In this document: positions 41,888 to 50,597 of the stretch, piece after piece
Layout: every line of letters begins with the position of its first letter
How positions within the stretch are numbered: position 1 is the stretch's first letter
From: an uncultured Arthrobacter sp.
GTDB lineage: Bacteria; Actinomycetota; Actinomycetes; Actinomycetales; Micrococcaceae
Reading direction: 5' to 3'
Assembly: GCF_947495145.1 (NCBI RefSeq)
Contig: NZ_CANLXP010000008.1
Span: forward strand, 62,001-126,000
DNA length: 64,000 nt
Notes under the pieces: generated by a model
Told to the model about the DNA's origin: nothing
Database searches by the model: none
Seen by the model: the letters and a program-made list of their open reading frames with translations, nothing else
Made by a program: the position numbers and the translations under genes

Positions 41888-42367
41888 CTACTGCCGCGAA
41901 GCGAGTAGCTCGTCGAGGCGCTCGTACCCCTCGGACATCCCATCTTCCATGCCGGATTGAGCCATGCCGTCACGTGCTTCCTGGGTGGGATACACCGAGT
42001 GGCCGATCAGCTTGCAACGCCCACCGCCCAGGTCCTCGAAGGTCAGGGACTCAATGCTGACAACGTCGGGATAGCCGAGAAACTCGAAGGTCTGGATGGC
42101 GAACTCGTTGTCCCGCACGGTGTGAAAGACGCCGCTGAAGTCGTAGCGCTCACCGTCCGGTCCGATATGGGTGTAGCGGTAGCTGCCGCCGGTGCGGAAA
42201 TCATAGTGGTCGATTTCGGCCTTCATTCCACGCGGGCCGAGCCAATTCGCGATCATCGCGGGGTCTCTGTGCGCCTCGAAGACGGCCTCAACCGGGAAGT
42301 CGAACTCCCGCTCGACGTCGATGTACGGTACGCCTTCCGGCACGGAAAGCTTGAGTGGGTTGCTCAT
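41888..42367 (-). CDS. SRPBCC (AHSA1-like) domain protein
   Basis: A 159-residue single-domain START/Bet-v1-like protein of the activator-of-Hsp90 homologue 1 family. Motifs include REFDFPVEAVFEAHRDPAMIANWLGPRG and SYRYTHIGPDGERYDFSGVFH. In bacteria such genes are very often paired with an ArsR regulator, as here with a 4-bp overlap. The ligand and role are not known. Confidence 0.9.
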   Translation of the reverse strand: MSNPLKLSVPEGVPYIDVEREFDFPVEAVFEAHRDPAMIANWLGPRGMKAEIDHYDFRTGGSYRYTHIGPDGERYDFSGVFHTVRDNEFAIQTFEFLGYPDVVSIESLTFEDLGGGRCKLIGHSVYPTQEARDGMAQSGMEDGMSEGYERLDELLASRQ

Positions 42368-42720
42368 GATTGATCCTTGGGTGCGCGGCCACTGCTGGCC
42401 TTGAATTCGAGTAAATCATCGAGTGCGCGGAACTGGCTTTCACGGACGAGCCTGTACTGGTCAATCCACGCGGTGAGCGCCTCCAGCCGTGCAGGGTTCA
42501 AGTGCACTGGGCGGCGCTGTGCATCACGTGAGCGGGTCACCAGTTCAGCCTGTTCAAGAACCTGAATGTGCCTGGAGACTGCCTGCTTGGTGATGTTGAA
42601 CGGTGCAGCCAATTCGTTGACCGTTGCCGGGCCACGGCTGAGTTGAGCGATGATGCTGCGGCGCGCGGGGTCTGCCAGGGCCATGAAGGCCCGGTCAAGC
42701 CCTTCGGCATCCGCACTCAT
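42364..42720 (-). CDS. ArsR-family regulator
   Basis: A 118-residue winged-helix repressor. DPARRSIIAQLSRGPATVNELA and ITKQAVSRHIQVLEQAELV form the HTH, followed by the wing. No Cys metal-binding motif (such as ELCVCDL) is present, so it is not a classical metal sensor; it belongs to the group paired with SRPBCC genes. ATG 42720 is preferred over an upstream TTG. It probably represses its own operon via the TTATCAAC palindrome just upstream. Confidence 0.9.
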   Translation of the reverse strand: MSADAEGLDRAFMALADPARRSIIAQLSRGPATVNELAAPFNITKQAVSRHIQVLEQAELVTRSRDAQRRPVHLNPARLEALTAWIDQYRLVRESQFRALDDLLEFKASSGRAPKDQS

Positions 42721-42735
42721 TGTCAATCAGACCCT

Positions 42736-42757
42736 TTATCAACGAATTGGTTGATAA
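42736..42757. promoter_or_regulatory. Inverted repeat upstream of arsR-SRPBCC operon
   Basis: TTATCAAC and GTTGATAA are perfect 8-base arms around GAATTG, 16 bp before the ArsR start. This is the expected place and shape for its autoregulatory operator. Confidence 0.65.
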
Positions 42758-42879
42758 CAACTCTAGGCTCGGTGTTTCGGGGAGTCAAGGATTTGCTTCT
42801 ACACATTCAGAGGGCGACGAAGGGCGCGGTGCCGGTACTCAAGTCAGTCGGGCCCCTGCAACTCCACCTTGGGAAGTTC

Positions 42880-44457
42880 CTAGAATGGTGGTGGGGGTTC
42901 GGGCAGGGTTGTGTAGGTTTGCTCGCCGGGTGAGGTGACGTTGGGTGTGCCCTCGTCGTCGTGTCCGACTGGCCAGATGCCTTCGGTTTTGAGCATGTGG
43001 TGGAGTTTGCATCTGGGTTTGAGGTTATCCAGTGCGGTTTTCCCGCCGTGTGCCCAGGGTGTGACGTGGTCGATTTCGCAGGACCAGGATGATCGGTTGC
43101 AGCCGGGATGGATGCAGGTGGGGTTGGTGATCCGGACCCAGTCCTGCAGGTGTTTGGGTGGCCGGTATTTGTTCCTGCCGACACTGAGTACTGCACCGGT
43201 TTCGGGGTGGACCAGGATTCGGGTGAAACTCGGGGCGTGTGCGGCGAGGTTCCGGGCGGTTTCAGGGTCGATCGGACCGTACCCTTCCAACAACCCGTTC
43301 TCGCAACCCGCCAAATTCGGTGCGTTACTGTCTGGGTTAGGCGCCATCCCAGCGGGTTCCGCCATGCCGGCGTCCTCGCGCTGCTGTTGCCAGTCTTTTC
43401 GTTGGTGTCCGAGGAGGGTCATGACGGGGACGGTGATGAACACGGAAGCGCCGACCCCGCGGTACCCGGTGCCCCGCTTGGGGTTGCCGGTGCAGGTGTG
43501 GGTGAGGACATCAGCGAACACATCGGCACGGAGTTGGGACAGGGTGCGTCCCTCGTCCGGGCCCTGAAGCGAACGTGCCGCTGCGTCGACCCGGTTGAAG
43601 ATCCCGTGCGCCTGCTCCGCGGGCAGGTACGCGCTGAGCCAGGCCATGCCGTCCTGCTCGGGCTGAACCTCAACATGGCGGTCTTTCACCGCCCGGGCTT
43701 TGCGGTCGATGATCGACTCCGGGTGCAATTCCTCCCGCAACCGGCGGCAGCGGCGGGTGAGCTTCGGGCGGGTCAGGTCACCGGCGGTTTCCAGGACCGT
43801 CTCTTCAAACCCGGCGACAGCCTCTGCCGGGATGGATACGGACTCGTCCACGATCACTGAGGCCTGGGTCGGGCTGATCCTGCCCGCATCGAGTGCTTCC
43901 CACGTTTCGGGTAGTTCCCCGGTGAGCCGCAGCGCTTCATCGAGCATCCGCTGCGCGGTCCGTCCAGGTACACGCAGTACTGGGGCGATTTCCTGTGCCG
44001 CCAACATGAGGGACAGCTGCGGGTCGGACCCACGATGCCCAGGATTGGCTTGGGCGTCGCCGTTCCACTCGTGGATGCGGTGGAAGACCTCGGCGATCAG
44101 CAGGGCCTGCCTGGAGGCAACCCAGGACGCCAGACGGTCAGCAGCACGGAGTAGCTCGAGGGTGTCAGGAAGGATCCGATACGACTCCGTGGACGGCACA
44201 TCCTGCAAACGCCTCGCAAGGTCCGCAGCCGTGACGGCTGCCCACGCAGCACGGGCGCGCTCAGCGGCTTCGGGATCATCAAACTCGTCATCCCACTCCA
44301 GGCAGAACAGCTCGGTCAGCGGCCGCTCCATCACCGGCAGATCCGCCCCAGCATAAGCGGCAGCAAGGACCCGCTCATACTCATCCGCAGCACTCAACCC
44401 ACCAGCAACCCCACCAATCTGCACAGTCTCCGCGGCCCCGATTCCCATACAAAACAC
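42880..44457 (-). CDS. DUF222 domain protein with C-terminal HNH endonuclease
   Basis: A 525-residue protein. The large N-terminal part is DUF222, a helical domain abundant in actinobacteria (13E12-type repeats). The C-terminus carries the HNH site: CIHPGCNRSSWSCEIDHV, then WAHGGKTALDNLKPRCKLHH, with zinc-binding Cys and catalytic His. Biological role is unknown; related genes occur in many copies and may be mobile. The start is GTG 44457 or ATG 44448, neither with a clear ribosome site. It stands alone. Confidence 0.88.
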   Translation of the reverse strand: MFCMGIGAAETVQIGGVAGGLSAADEYERVLAAAYAGADLPVMERPLTELFCLEWDDEFDDPEAAERARAAWAAVTAADLARRLQDVPSTESYRILPDTLELLRAADRLASWVASRQALLIAEVFHRIHEWNGDAQANPGHRGSDPQLSLMLAAQEIAPVLRVPGRTAQRMLDEALRLTGELPETWEALDAGRISPTQASVIVDESVSIPAEAVAGFEETVLETAGDLTRPKLTRRCRRLREELHPESIIDRKARAVKDRHVEVQPEQDGMAWLSAYLPAEQAHGIFNRVDAAARSLQGPDEGRTLSQLRADVFADVLTHTCTGNPKRGTGYRGVGASVFITVPVMTLLGHQRKDWQQQREDAGMAEPAGMAPNPDSNAPNLAGCENGLLEGYGPIDPETARNLAAHAPSFTRILVHPETGAVLSVGRNKYRPPKHLQDWVRITNPTCIHPGCNRSSWSCEIDHVTPWAHGGKTALDNLKPRCKLHHMLKTEGIWPVGHDDEGTPNVTSPGEQTYTTLPEPPPPF

Positions 44458-44509
44458 TCAACCACCCGCGTCTGACATTTTCGGATCGAGGACATATTCG
44501 GGGAGGGTT

Positions 44510-45346
44510 TCAGCGCCTGAGCAGTGCTTCGAGATTCAGCGGAGCTGTTCCAGTCAGGTCCTGCACCGCCGTCGTCGTGCGTTCCAACTGACCGGAGGCG
44601 ATCGCCGTGTAGGTGCTCACCCAGGCGTCCAGCTGCCAGGCCGGCACGCCGTAATGGGCGCGTGAGGCATAGGCCTCCTCCACGGTCTCTTCCTCGTACC
44701 GTGTTTCGCGACCGGTCACACGCGTGATGACCGCAGCGGCCTCACCGAGAGAGAGGGCTTCGGGGCCGGTAAGATCATAAGTGCGTCCCACGTGCGCGTG
44801 CGGATCTTGAAGCACGACGACGGCGGCGCGTGCCACATCGGCCCGCGCCACTGCTGCCACACGGCCGTTGCCTGCCGGTCCGCGCAGCACGCCTTCGTCA
44901 CCTGCGAAGAGCGGCAGAACATCCAGGTAGAAGTTGTCACGAAGGAGCGTGTAGCTCATCCCGGAGTTGCGGATGTGCTCCTCCGTTGCCCAGTGATCCC
45001 GCCCCAACGTGAAGGTCGCGTCCGGCGCAGCGGCAAGGAAGGAGGTGTAGATGACGTGCTGCACGCCGGCTTCCGCTGCTGCGTCTAGAAAGGTGCGGTG
45101 CTGGTCCACGCGGTTCTCGGCTTCAGCGCCGGACACCATAAAGAGGATTTCACTCCCGCGCAGGGCGTCAACGGCCCGCGCCCGGTTCGAGTAGTCGGCG
45201 GAAGCGATGCTCGCTCCCGGAAGAATGGGCGCCCGTGCGGGATCACGCACGACGAGTTGCTGTTCGTGTCCTGCGTGGGACAGGAGGCGGGCTACTTCGC
45301 CGCCAACGTGTCCGGTTGAGCCGGTAACCGCGATTCGGGGAGTCAT
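44510..45346 (-). CDS. NmrA-like NAD(P)-binding protein
   Basis: A 278-residue atypical SDR similar to NmrA and quinone oxidoreductase QorB. The N-terminal fold is IAVTGSTGHVGGEVARLL with LVVRDPARAP after beta-2; VIYTSFLAAAPDATFTLGRDHWATEEHI and YTLLRDNFYLD follow. Length matches QorB-like proteins. It may be a quinone reductase or a redox-sensing protein. It is a single gene, divergent from the SGNH hydrolase. Confidence 0.85.
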   Translation of the reverse strand: MTPRIAVTGSTGHVGGEVARLLSHAGHEQQLVVRDPARAPILPGASIASADYSNRARAVDALRGSEILFMVSGAEAENRVDQHRTFLDAAAEAGVQHVIYTSFLAAAPDATFTLGRDHWATEEHIRNSGMSYTLLRDNFYLDVLPLFAGDEGVLRGPAGNGRVAAVARADVARAAVVVLQDPHAHVGRTYDLTGPEALSLGEAAAVITRVTGRETRYEEETVEEAYASRAHYGVPAWQLDAWVSTYTAIASGQLERTTTAVQDLTGTAPLNLEALLRR

Positions 45347-45455
45347 GCTGGGTTGAGCGCGCGGGTCGGCTCCAATATTCCAAGTTCACCGCAACTTCCC
45401 CCCGCCGACATGTGGAGGACGAGCCGGCGTCGTCCGTCATCCCTACCGTGGAGCA

Positions 45456-46277
45456 GTGTCCAGGCTGTTTGTCGCGATTGGCGATTCCTTCACAGAGGGA
45501 GTGGGGGACTGGGACTCCCGCTATCCCAATGGTGTGCGTGGTTGGGCCGACCGCGTGGCGAAACAGCTGAGTAAACAGGACCCCCGCTGGCGCTACGCCA
45601 ACCTCGCGATCCGCAGCAAGCGGCTCCAACAGATCATTGACGAGCAGCTCCAGCCCGCGCTCGACCTTCGCCCTACCGTGGTCAGCGTCTACGCCGGCGG
45701 CAACGACATCCTCGAACTGCGCACCAGCATCACACCGCTGATGGAAAGCTACGAGGACATGGTGTCCCGCATCGCAGCCGCCGGCGCCCGACCGCTTCTC
45801 TTCACCGGATTCGACGTCCGGCTGCATCCGGTCCTTGAACCGATGCGCCGCCGGAACTGGACCTACAACGACCACGTTCGGCGGATCGCGGACACCTATG
45901 GTGCATTGCTAGTGGATTACTGGTGCTTCGATGAGTACCACGACCAGCGACTCTGGGACATTGACCGACTTCACATGTCTCCGGCAGGGCACAAGAACAT
46001 GGCTGCCCACGTGCTGCGGGTATTGGGCATCGACCACACGCTCTCCGCCAAACCCCTGCGGCCCGCGCAACAGCTCACCGTGGCGGAACTCCTGCGCAAG
46101 GAGTCAGCATGGTGGGGCGAGTGGGTCATCCCGATGTTCGGACGGCGCCTGCGCAATGTCACGCTTGGCGACCACCTTGAACCCCGCTGGCCGGAGCCCA
46201 TCCGGCCAGCGGACGGGCTCAAGCGCCTGGCCGCCGAGCGGTTCAACGCTTCAGCGGGTCATGCCCCCAGTTCATGA
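45456..46277 (+). CDS. SGNH/GDSL-type hydrolase
   Basis: A 273-residue esterase/lipase-like enzyme. Block I is AIGDSFTEGVGD with the nucleophile Ser; VSVYAGGNDIL gives the oxyanion Gly/Asn block; WDIDRLHMSPAGHKNMA holds the catalytic Asp and His. No signal peptide, so probably cytoplasmic. The GTG start at 45456 puts block I eight residues in, as usual for this group. Its 3' end overlaps the convergent DUF3140 gene by 35 bp. Confidence 0.9.
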   Translation: MSRLFVAIGDSFTEGVGDWDSRYPNGVRGWADRVAKQLSKQDPRWRYANLAIRSKRLQQIIDEQLQPALDLRPTVVSVYAGGNDILELRTSITPLMESYEDMVSRIAAAGARPLLFTGFDVRLHPVLEPMRRRNWTYNDHVRRIADTYGALLVDYWCFDEYHDQRLWDIDRLHMSPAGHKNMAAHVLRVLGIDHTLSAKPLRPAQQLTVAELLRKESAWWGEWVIPMFGRRLRNVTLGDHLEPRWPEPIRPADGLKRLAAERFNASAGHAPSS

Positions 46278-46581
46278 GGGAAAAGCGCCACTTCGAATGC
46301 TCGACGTCGGAAGATGGCTTCTGCGCGAGATGTCGGTGAACATAGCCAACAACTTTGCGCATGTGCTCGACGTCGGAGTCGGTCAGATCGGCCTTCTTCG
46401 TCGACAGGAGTTCGATAATGCGACGCCCGGACGCATGGCCTACAGACTCGCCGCCGTTGTCCTTTTGCCCGACCTCCTGCGACTCGTCCGTGTCCAGCCA
46501 CTTCTTCAGCTCGGATGCCGTCATGTTGACGGCCTCCTTCCAGTCATCCCAGACTTCGTCAACGCCGGTGCTGTCTGCCAT
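46243..46581 (-). CDS. DUF3140 family protein
   Basis: A 112-residue protein of unknown function. The sequence VWDDWKEAVNMTASELKKWL, GRRIIELLSTKK, HMRKVVGYVHRHLAQ and KWRFSLMNWGHDPLK is characteristic of DUF3140. It is charged, soluble and probably helical. The gene is convergent with and overlaps the SGNH hydrolase. Confidence 0.88.
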   Translation of the reverse strand: MADSTGVDEVWDDWKEAVNMTASELKKWLDTDESQEVGQKDNGGESVGHASGRRIIELLSTKKADLTDSDVEHMRKVVGYVHRHLAQKPSSDVEHSKWRFSLMNWGHDPLKR

Positions 46582-46613
46582 GCCTTCTCCTACCCTCGTA
46601 CACTTGATTCACT

Positions 46614-46712
46614 ATGGGTTTAATCAACAAGTACCGCACTCCGATCGTCTGGCTCGTCGTCATCGCCATGGTGGCCTCTATCGGAGCCGGCTTCTTCGTC
46701 ACTATTTTCTAG
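46614..46712 (+). CDS. Very small membrane protein (32 residues)
   Basis: The frame ATG...TAG encodes a 32-residue peptide starting MGLINKYRTP with one hydrophobic helix (IVWLVVIAMVASIGAGFFVT). No ribosome site is evident, so translation would be leaderless or weak. It lies between the divergent DUF3140 start and the GH13 stop. Composition strongly favours a single-pass membrane protein; the function is unknown. Confidence 0.5.
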   Translation: MGLINKYRTPIVWLVVIAMVASIGAGFFVTIF

Positions 46713-46742
46713 GCGCTTTCTGCTCAATTGCAGGAGCATCAA

Positions 46743-48416
46743 TCACCAGAGCCGGCCTGCGTCGGGCATCTGGATCCGCAACCAGCGGTAACCGTAAGCG
46801 GGCAGTTCGACCTTCATCTCGTCACCGGCCTGGATGTCCGTCATGGTGTTCTGCAGCAGGTCCGTCAGGATCCCGCCGCCGTCGGGCACATCGTTTTCCT
46901 TCAGCGTGACGGAAACTGTGGTTGGTTCATCCGCGAAATTGTGAAACAGGAACAGCGAATGGTCTTCCCAGTCACAGCGGTGCGCCAGAACAGCAGGATT
47001 CGGCGTATCGATCAGGGAGAAGGTACCCCACCCAAGTTCGGGGCACTCACGGTAACGGCGGATCAGCGTTCCCATGAAGCTCAGCAGAGACGACGGGTCA
47101 CGGCGCCCATCAACCACGTTCACGTTCGTCGGACCGAATTCACCCTCCACCAAGGGCGCCACGAGCTTGTCCGGCGGCGCGGCTGAGAAGCCGGCGCTGT
47201 CCTCGTGCGTCCACTGCATGGGCGTGCGGACAGCCAGCCGGCCCTCCGCCGCGAGGTGCTCGCCCATGCCGATCTCCTCGCCGTAGAAGAGAACCGGCGT
47301 GCCCGGTAGCGAGAACAGCAGCGAATACACCATGCGGATGCGCTGCTGGTCTCCGCCCAGCATGGGAGGAAGCCGCCGCTTGAGGCCCCGGCCGTAGACC
47401 TGCATGTTCCTCTCGGGACCGAAGGCGTCGAACACCTCCTGACGCTCGGAGTCCAGCAGTTTGTCCAGGGTCAGCTCGTCATGGTTCCGGACGAAAGTAG
47501 CCCACTGGCTATCCGGATCGATCGAAGGCCTGTCAGTAAGTGTGCGGGACAACGGGCGCGCATCGCCGCGCGCCAGGGAGAGGTACATCTGCTGCATCGT
47601 CACGAAATCGAACTGCATGGTGAGTTCGTCCGCCGCATCGCCGAAGAACTCGACCTGCTGCTCGTACGGCAGGTTGACTTCTCCCAGCAGCACAGCATCT
47701 CCAGCTCGTCGTGAGAGGAACCGGCGCAGATTCTTCAGGTAGTCATGCGGGTCTCCTGCCGGGCTGTCGAGACCGCGTGTCTCCAGGAAGAAGGGCACCG
47801 CGTCAACGCGGAACCCGGATAGCCCGAGTTCGAGCCAGAAGCCGACGGCCTTGGCGATCTCGTCACGAACCATCGGGTGAGCGACGTTCAGGTCCGGCTG
47901 ATGTGAGTAGAAGCGGTGCAGGTACCACTCGCCGGTGCCCTCGTCCTTGCTCCAGATGGAGTTTTCCTTGTCGGGGAACACCACTTCACTGGAGGTATCC
48001 GGAGGCGGGTCTGACCGCCAGACGTAGAAGTCGCGGTACGGATTGTCCTTCGAGGACCGCGCCTCCTTGAACCAGGGGTGCTGGTCCGACGTGTGGTTGA
48101 CCACCAGGTCAGCGATGACACGCATCCCGCGGTCTTTCGCGGTCCGGATCAACTCAACGAAATCACCCAGCGTGCCAAGCCGCTCGTCCACACCGTAGAA
48201 GTCGACGATGTCGTACCCGTCGTCCCGCTGCGGGGAAGGATAGAAAGGCATGAGCCAGATGCAGGTGACTCCAAGCTCCGCCAGGTAGTCCATCCGCTGG
48301 GCTGCGCCCGCGAAGTCACCTACCCCGTCGCCGTCGGAATCACAGAACGTCTCGATGTCCAGGCAGTAGACCACTGCGTTTTTCCACCAGAGATCTGAGG
48401 TATCGGTGATGCGCAT
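46743..48416 (-). CDS. GH13 alpha-amylase family enzyme, trehalose-synthase-like
   Basis: A 557-residue enzyme of family GH13. The start WWKNAVVYCLDIETFCDSDGDGVGDF resembles trehalose synthase (maltose to trehalose isomerisation). The active site is intact: Asp205 in GFRVDAVPFF, Glu246 in LLGEVNL and Asp313 in VRNHDELTLD; ADLVVNHTS is region I. A C-terminal beta domain is present, but not the maltokinase part found in some TreS proteins. Its first codon abuts the stop of the LLM oxidoreductase gene, so both are co-translated from that gene's promoter. Substrate could be maltose, trehalose or a related disaccharide. Confidence 0.88.
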   Translation of the reverse strand: MRITDTSDLWWKNAVVYCLDIETFCDSDGDGVGDFAGAAQRMDYLAELGVTCIWLMPFYPSPQRDDGYDIVDFYGVDERLGTLGDFVELIRTAKDRGMRVIADLVVNHTSDQHPWFKEARSSKDNPYRDFYVWRSDPPPDTSSEVVFPDKENSIWSKDEGTGEWYLHRFYSHQPDLNVAHPMVRDEIAKAVGFWLELGLSGFRVDAVPFFLETRGLDSPAGDPHDYLKNLRRFLSRRAGDAVLLGEVNLPYEQQVEFFGDAADELTMQFDFVTMQQMYLSLARGDARPLSRTLTDRPSIDPDSQWATFVRNHDELTLDKLLDSERQEVFDAFGPERNMQVYGRGLKRRLPPMLGGDQQRIRMVYSLLFSLPGTPVLFYGEEIGMGEHLAAEGRLAVRTPMQWTHEDSAGFSAAPPDKLVAPLVEGEFGPTNVNVVDGRRDPSSLLSFMGTLIRRYRECPELGWGTFSLIDTPNPAVLAHRCDWEDHSLFLFHNFADEPTTVSVTLKENDVPDGGGILTDLLQNTMTDIQAGDEMKVELPAYGYRWLRIQMPDAGRLW

Positions 48417-49372
48417 CAGCGGACCTCGGGCAGAACGTGCTCGGCGAACGCCTCGATGAACGGCTTCTGTTCGATCCCCACATAGTGCAGGTAGAGCTCA
48501 TCGAATCCGAGATCCGCGAACTCCCGCAAGCGTTGGGCATGAACCGCAAGATCGGCTGAGATCTGCACGGTGCTACGAAGCTTCTCCTCGGTGAGATCTT
48601 TGGTGCTCTCCTCGAAGTCGGAGGGGCGTGCGAGGTCCCACGTCGTTGGTGGAGTCAGGCAATTCGCGCCCCACTGGGATCGCGCAACTTCAACAGCCTC
48701 CTCCTCCGTCGGAGCCCAGGAGAGGTGTACCTGCAGAATCAGCTTGCCCTGCCCGCCGTTGTCCCGGTACGCGTTGATCATTTCTGTCAGCTTCTCGTGC
48801 GGCTGGTTCACGGTCACCAGCCCGTCAGCCCAGCGGGCGCTCCGCGCAGCGGTTTCCACGCTCACCGCAGGAGCGATCAGCGGCGGCTTGACGTCCGGCA
48901 CGTCCCACAGGCGGGCCTGCTCTGCGGTGACCAGACCGCGGTGGGTGACCTCCTCGCCGTCGTGCATTCGCCGGATGATGTCAACGCATTCTTCGAGGCG
49001 CTCCTGCCGGTCAGCCTTCGAAGGCCAGGGATCGCCCGTGATGTGCTCGTTGAGATTTTCTCCACTGCCGACGGCGGCCCAGAACCGGCCCGGAAACATG
49101 GACGCCAGGGTGCCGCTTGCCTGAGCGATGATGGCAGGGTGGTAGCGCTGGCCGGGAGCGGTCACGACGCCGTAGCGCAGGCTGGTGGTCGCAAGCGCAG
49201 CTCCCAGCCAGGACCAGGCGAAGCCGGAGTGGCCCTGCGTGGAAGACCACGGCTCGAAGTGGTCCGAGCACATTGCGGCGTCGAAACCAGCCTGTTCCGC
49301 CAGTTGGACATCGGCGAGGAGTTGTCCCGGCGCGATCTGTTCGTGGGAAGCGTGAAATCCGATGACGGGCAT
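48416..49372 (-). CDS. LLM-class flavin-dependent oxidoreductase
   Basis: A 318-residue luciferase-like TIM-barrel protein. GFHASHEQIAPGQLLADVQLAEQAGFDAAMCSDHFEPW and FPGRFWAAVGSGENLNEHI match the family with F420-dependent glucose-6-phosphate dehydrogenase, in particular the subgroup described as a probable non-F420 flavin oxidoreductase (TIGR03885). The cofactor cannot be settled from sequence. Coupling to the trehalose-synthase-like gene is repeated in actinobacteria as far as I recall. The substrate is unknown. Confidence 0.85.
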   Translation of the reverse strand: MPVIGFHASHEQIAPGQLLADVQLAEQAGFDAAMCSDHFEPWSSTQGHSGFAWSWLGAALATTSLRYGVVTAPGQRYHPAIIAQASGTLASMFPGRFWAAVGSGENLNEHITGDPWPSKADRQERLEECVDIIRRMHDGEEVTHRGLVTAEQARLWDVPDVKPPLIAPAVSVETAARSARWADGLVTVNQPHEKLTEMINAYRDNGGQGKLILQVHLSWAPTEEEAVEVARSQWGANCLTPPTTWDLARPSDFEESTKDLTEEKLRSTVQISADLAVHAQRLREFADLGFDELYLHYVGIEQKPFIEAFAEHVLPEVR

Positions 49373-49521
49373 GCGCGGACCTTTCCGTGGGCGGCTCTTG
49401 AACGGCTGAGCCGGTCCGTCCTAGTGTGATCAGCAGGCTTAGCAATATGTGATGAGCCTAGCTGTACTGCAGACGGCCCCTCAAGGGTGCTACCAAACTT
49501 CCCACGTACCAGGAGGATCGC

Positions 49522-50415
49522 ATGAGTGATCAGTACACCTTTCAGAATCCGGTGACACGGTTCCCGGAGATTTCGCCGCCGAAGCAGGACCAGTCAGAGC
49601 CGGGACTGGATCGCGATCTTGAGCCGCAAAGCGACAGGGGTGAAGAGTCGTACCGCGGCACAGGCCGCCTGGAGGGCAGGAAGGCCCTCATTACGGGTGC
49701 AGATTCCGGCATCGGCGCAGCGGTGGCAATTGCCTTCGCGCGGGAAGGCGCCGACGTCGCGCTCTCCTACCTTCCGGAGGAGGAGGCGGACGCCGATGAA
49801 ATTGTCCGTTTGATCGAGGAGTGCGGTCGCACGGCGGTCAAGCTGCCCGGAGACATCAAGGACGGCGGGTTCTGCAAGGAGCTCGTGACGAAGGCGGTGG
49901 AGGGTCTGGGCGGCCTCGACATCCTCGTCAACAATGCGGGCAAGCAGATCGCGGTGGAGCGGCTTGAGGACCTGGACGATGAACAGCTTGACCACACGTT
50001 CAAGACGAACATCTACTCGTTCTTCCGTATCACCAGGGAAGCTCTCAAGCACTTGCCGGCCGGAGCGAGCATCATCAACACCACCTCAATCCAGGCGTAC
50101 AACCCGTCGCCGACCCTCCTCGACTACGCGAGCACCAAGGCGGCGATCAACAACTTCACCAAGGGACTTGCGCAGCAGCTGGCACCGCGCGGTATCCGGG
50201 TGAACGCCGTCGCGCCCGGTCCGTTCTGGACGCCGCTGCAGGTGTCCGATGGGCAGCCGAAGGACGCGCTGCCGGAATTCGGTAAGTCCACGCCGCTGGG
50301 ACGGGCCGGTCAGCCAACCGAACTGGCGCCCGCTTACGTGTTCCTTGCTTCGCCTGAATCGAGCTACGTGATAGGCGAAACCCTGAACGTCAACGGCGGA
50401 AGCCCGACGCCGTGA
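49522..50415 (+). CDS. SDR family oxidoreductase
   Basis: A 297-residue classical SDR of the YghA/general-stress-protein type with an N-terminal extension (SDQYTFQNPVTRFPEISPP). Cofactor motif TGADSGIGAAVAIAFAREGADV (about 58-79), NNAG, active-site Ser in STTSIQ region and YASTKAAINNFTKGL. The C-terminus SYVIGETLNVNGGSPTP is typical. ATG follows AGGAGGATCGC. It may act in aldehyde or ketone detoxification. A manganese catalase gene follows after about 180 bp. Confidence 0.92.
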   Translation: MSDQYTFQNPVTRFPEISPPKQDQSEPGLDRDLEPQSDRGEESYRGTGRLEGRKALITGADSGIGAAVAIAFAREGADVALSYLPEEEADADEIVRLIEECGRTAVKLPGDIKDGGFCKELVTKAVEGLGGLDILVNNAGKQIAVERLEDLDDEQLDHTFKTNIYSFFRITREALKHLPAGASIINTTSIQAYNPSPTLLDYASTKAAINNFTKGLAQQLAPRGIRVNAVAPGPFWTPLQVSDGQPKDALPEFGKSTPLGRAGQPTELAPAYVFLASPESSYVIGETLNVNGGSPTP

Positions 50416-50597
50416 TCTGCGGGTAACGGGGGTGATTGTTCACGGGCAATTACGCATCGGGAAAGCGCCCGGGTGATTCCCGGGCGGGGCCGCCTCAGTC
50501 GGGGAAACGGGGCGGTCCCGCTCGGGGGGCTCTGACATTGTCAGTGCCGGCAGGAGGAGCCCGGTGGTCTCGTCCGTCTCAGTCCTGCCCTCTGATC

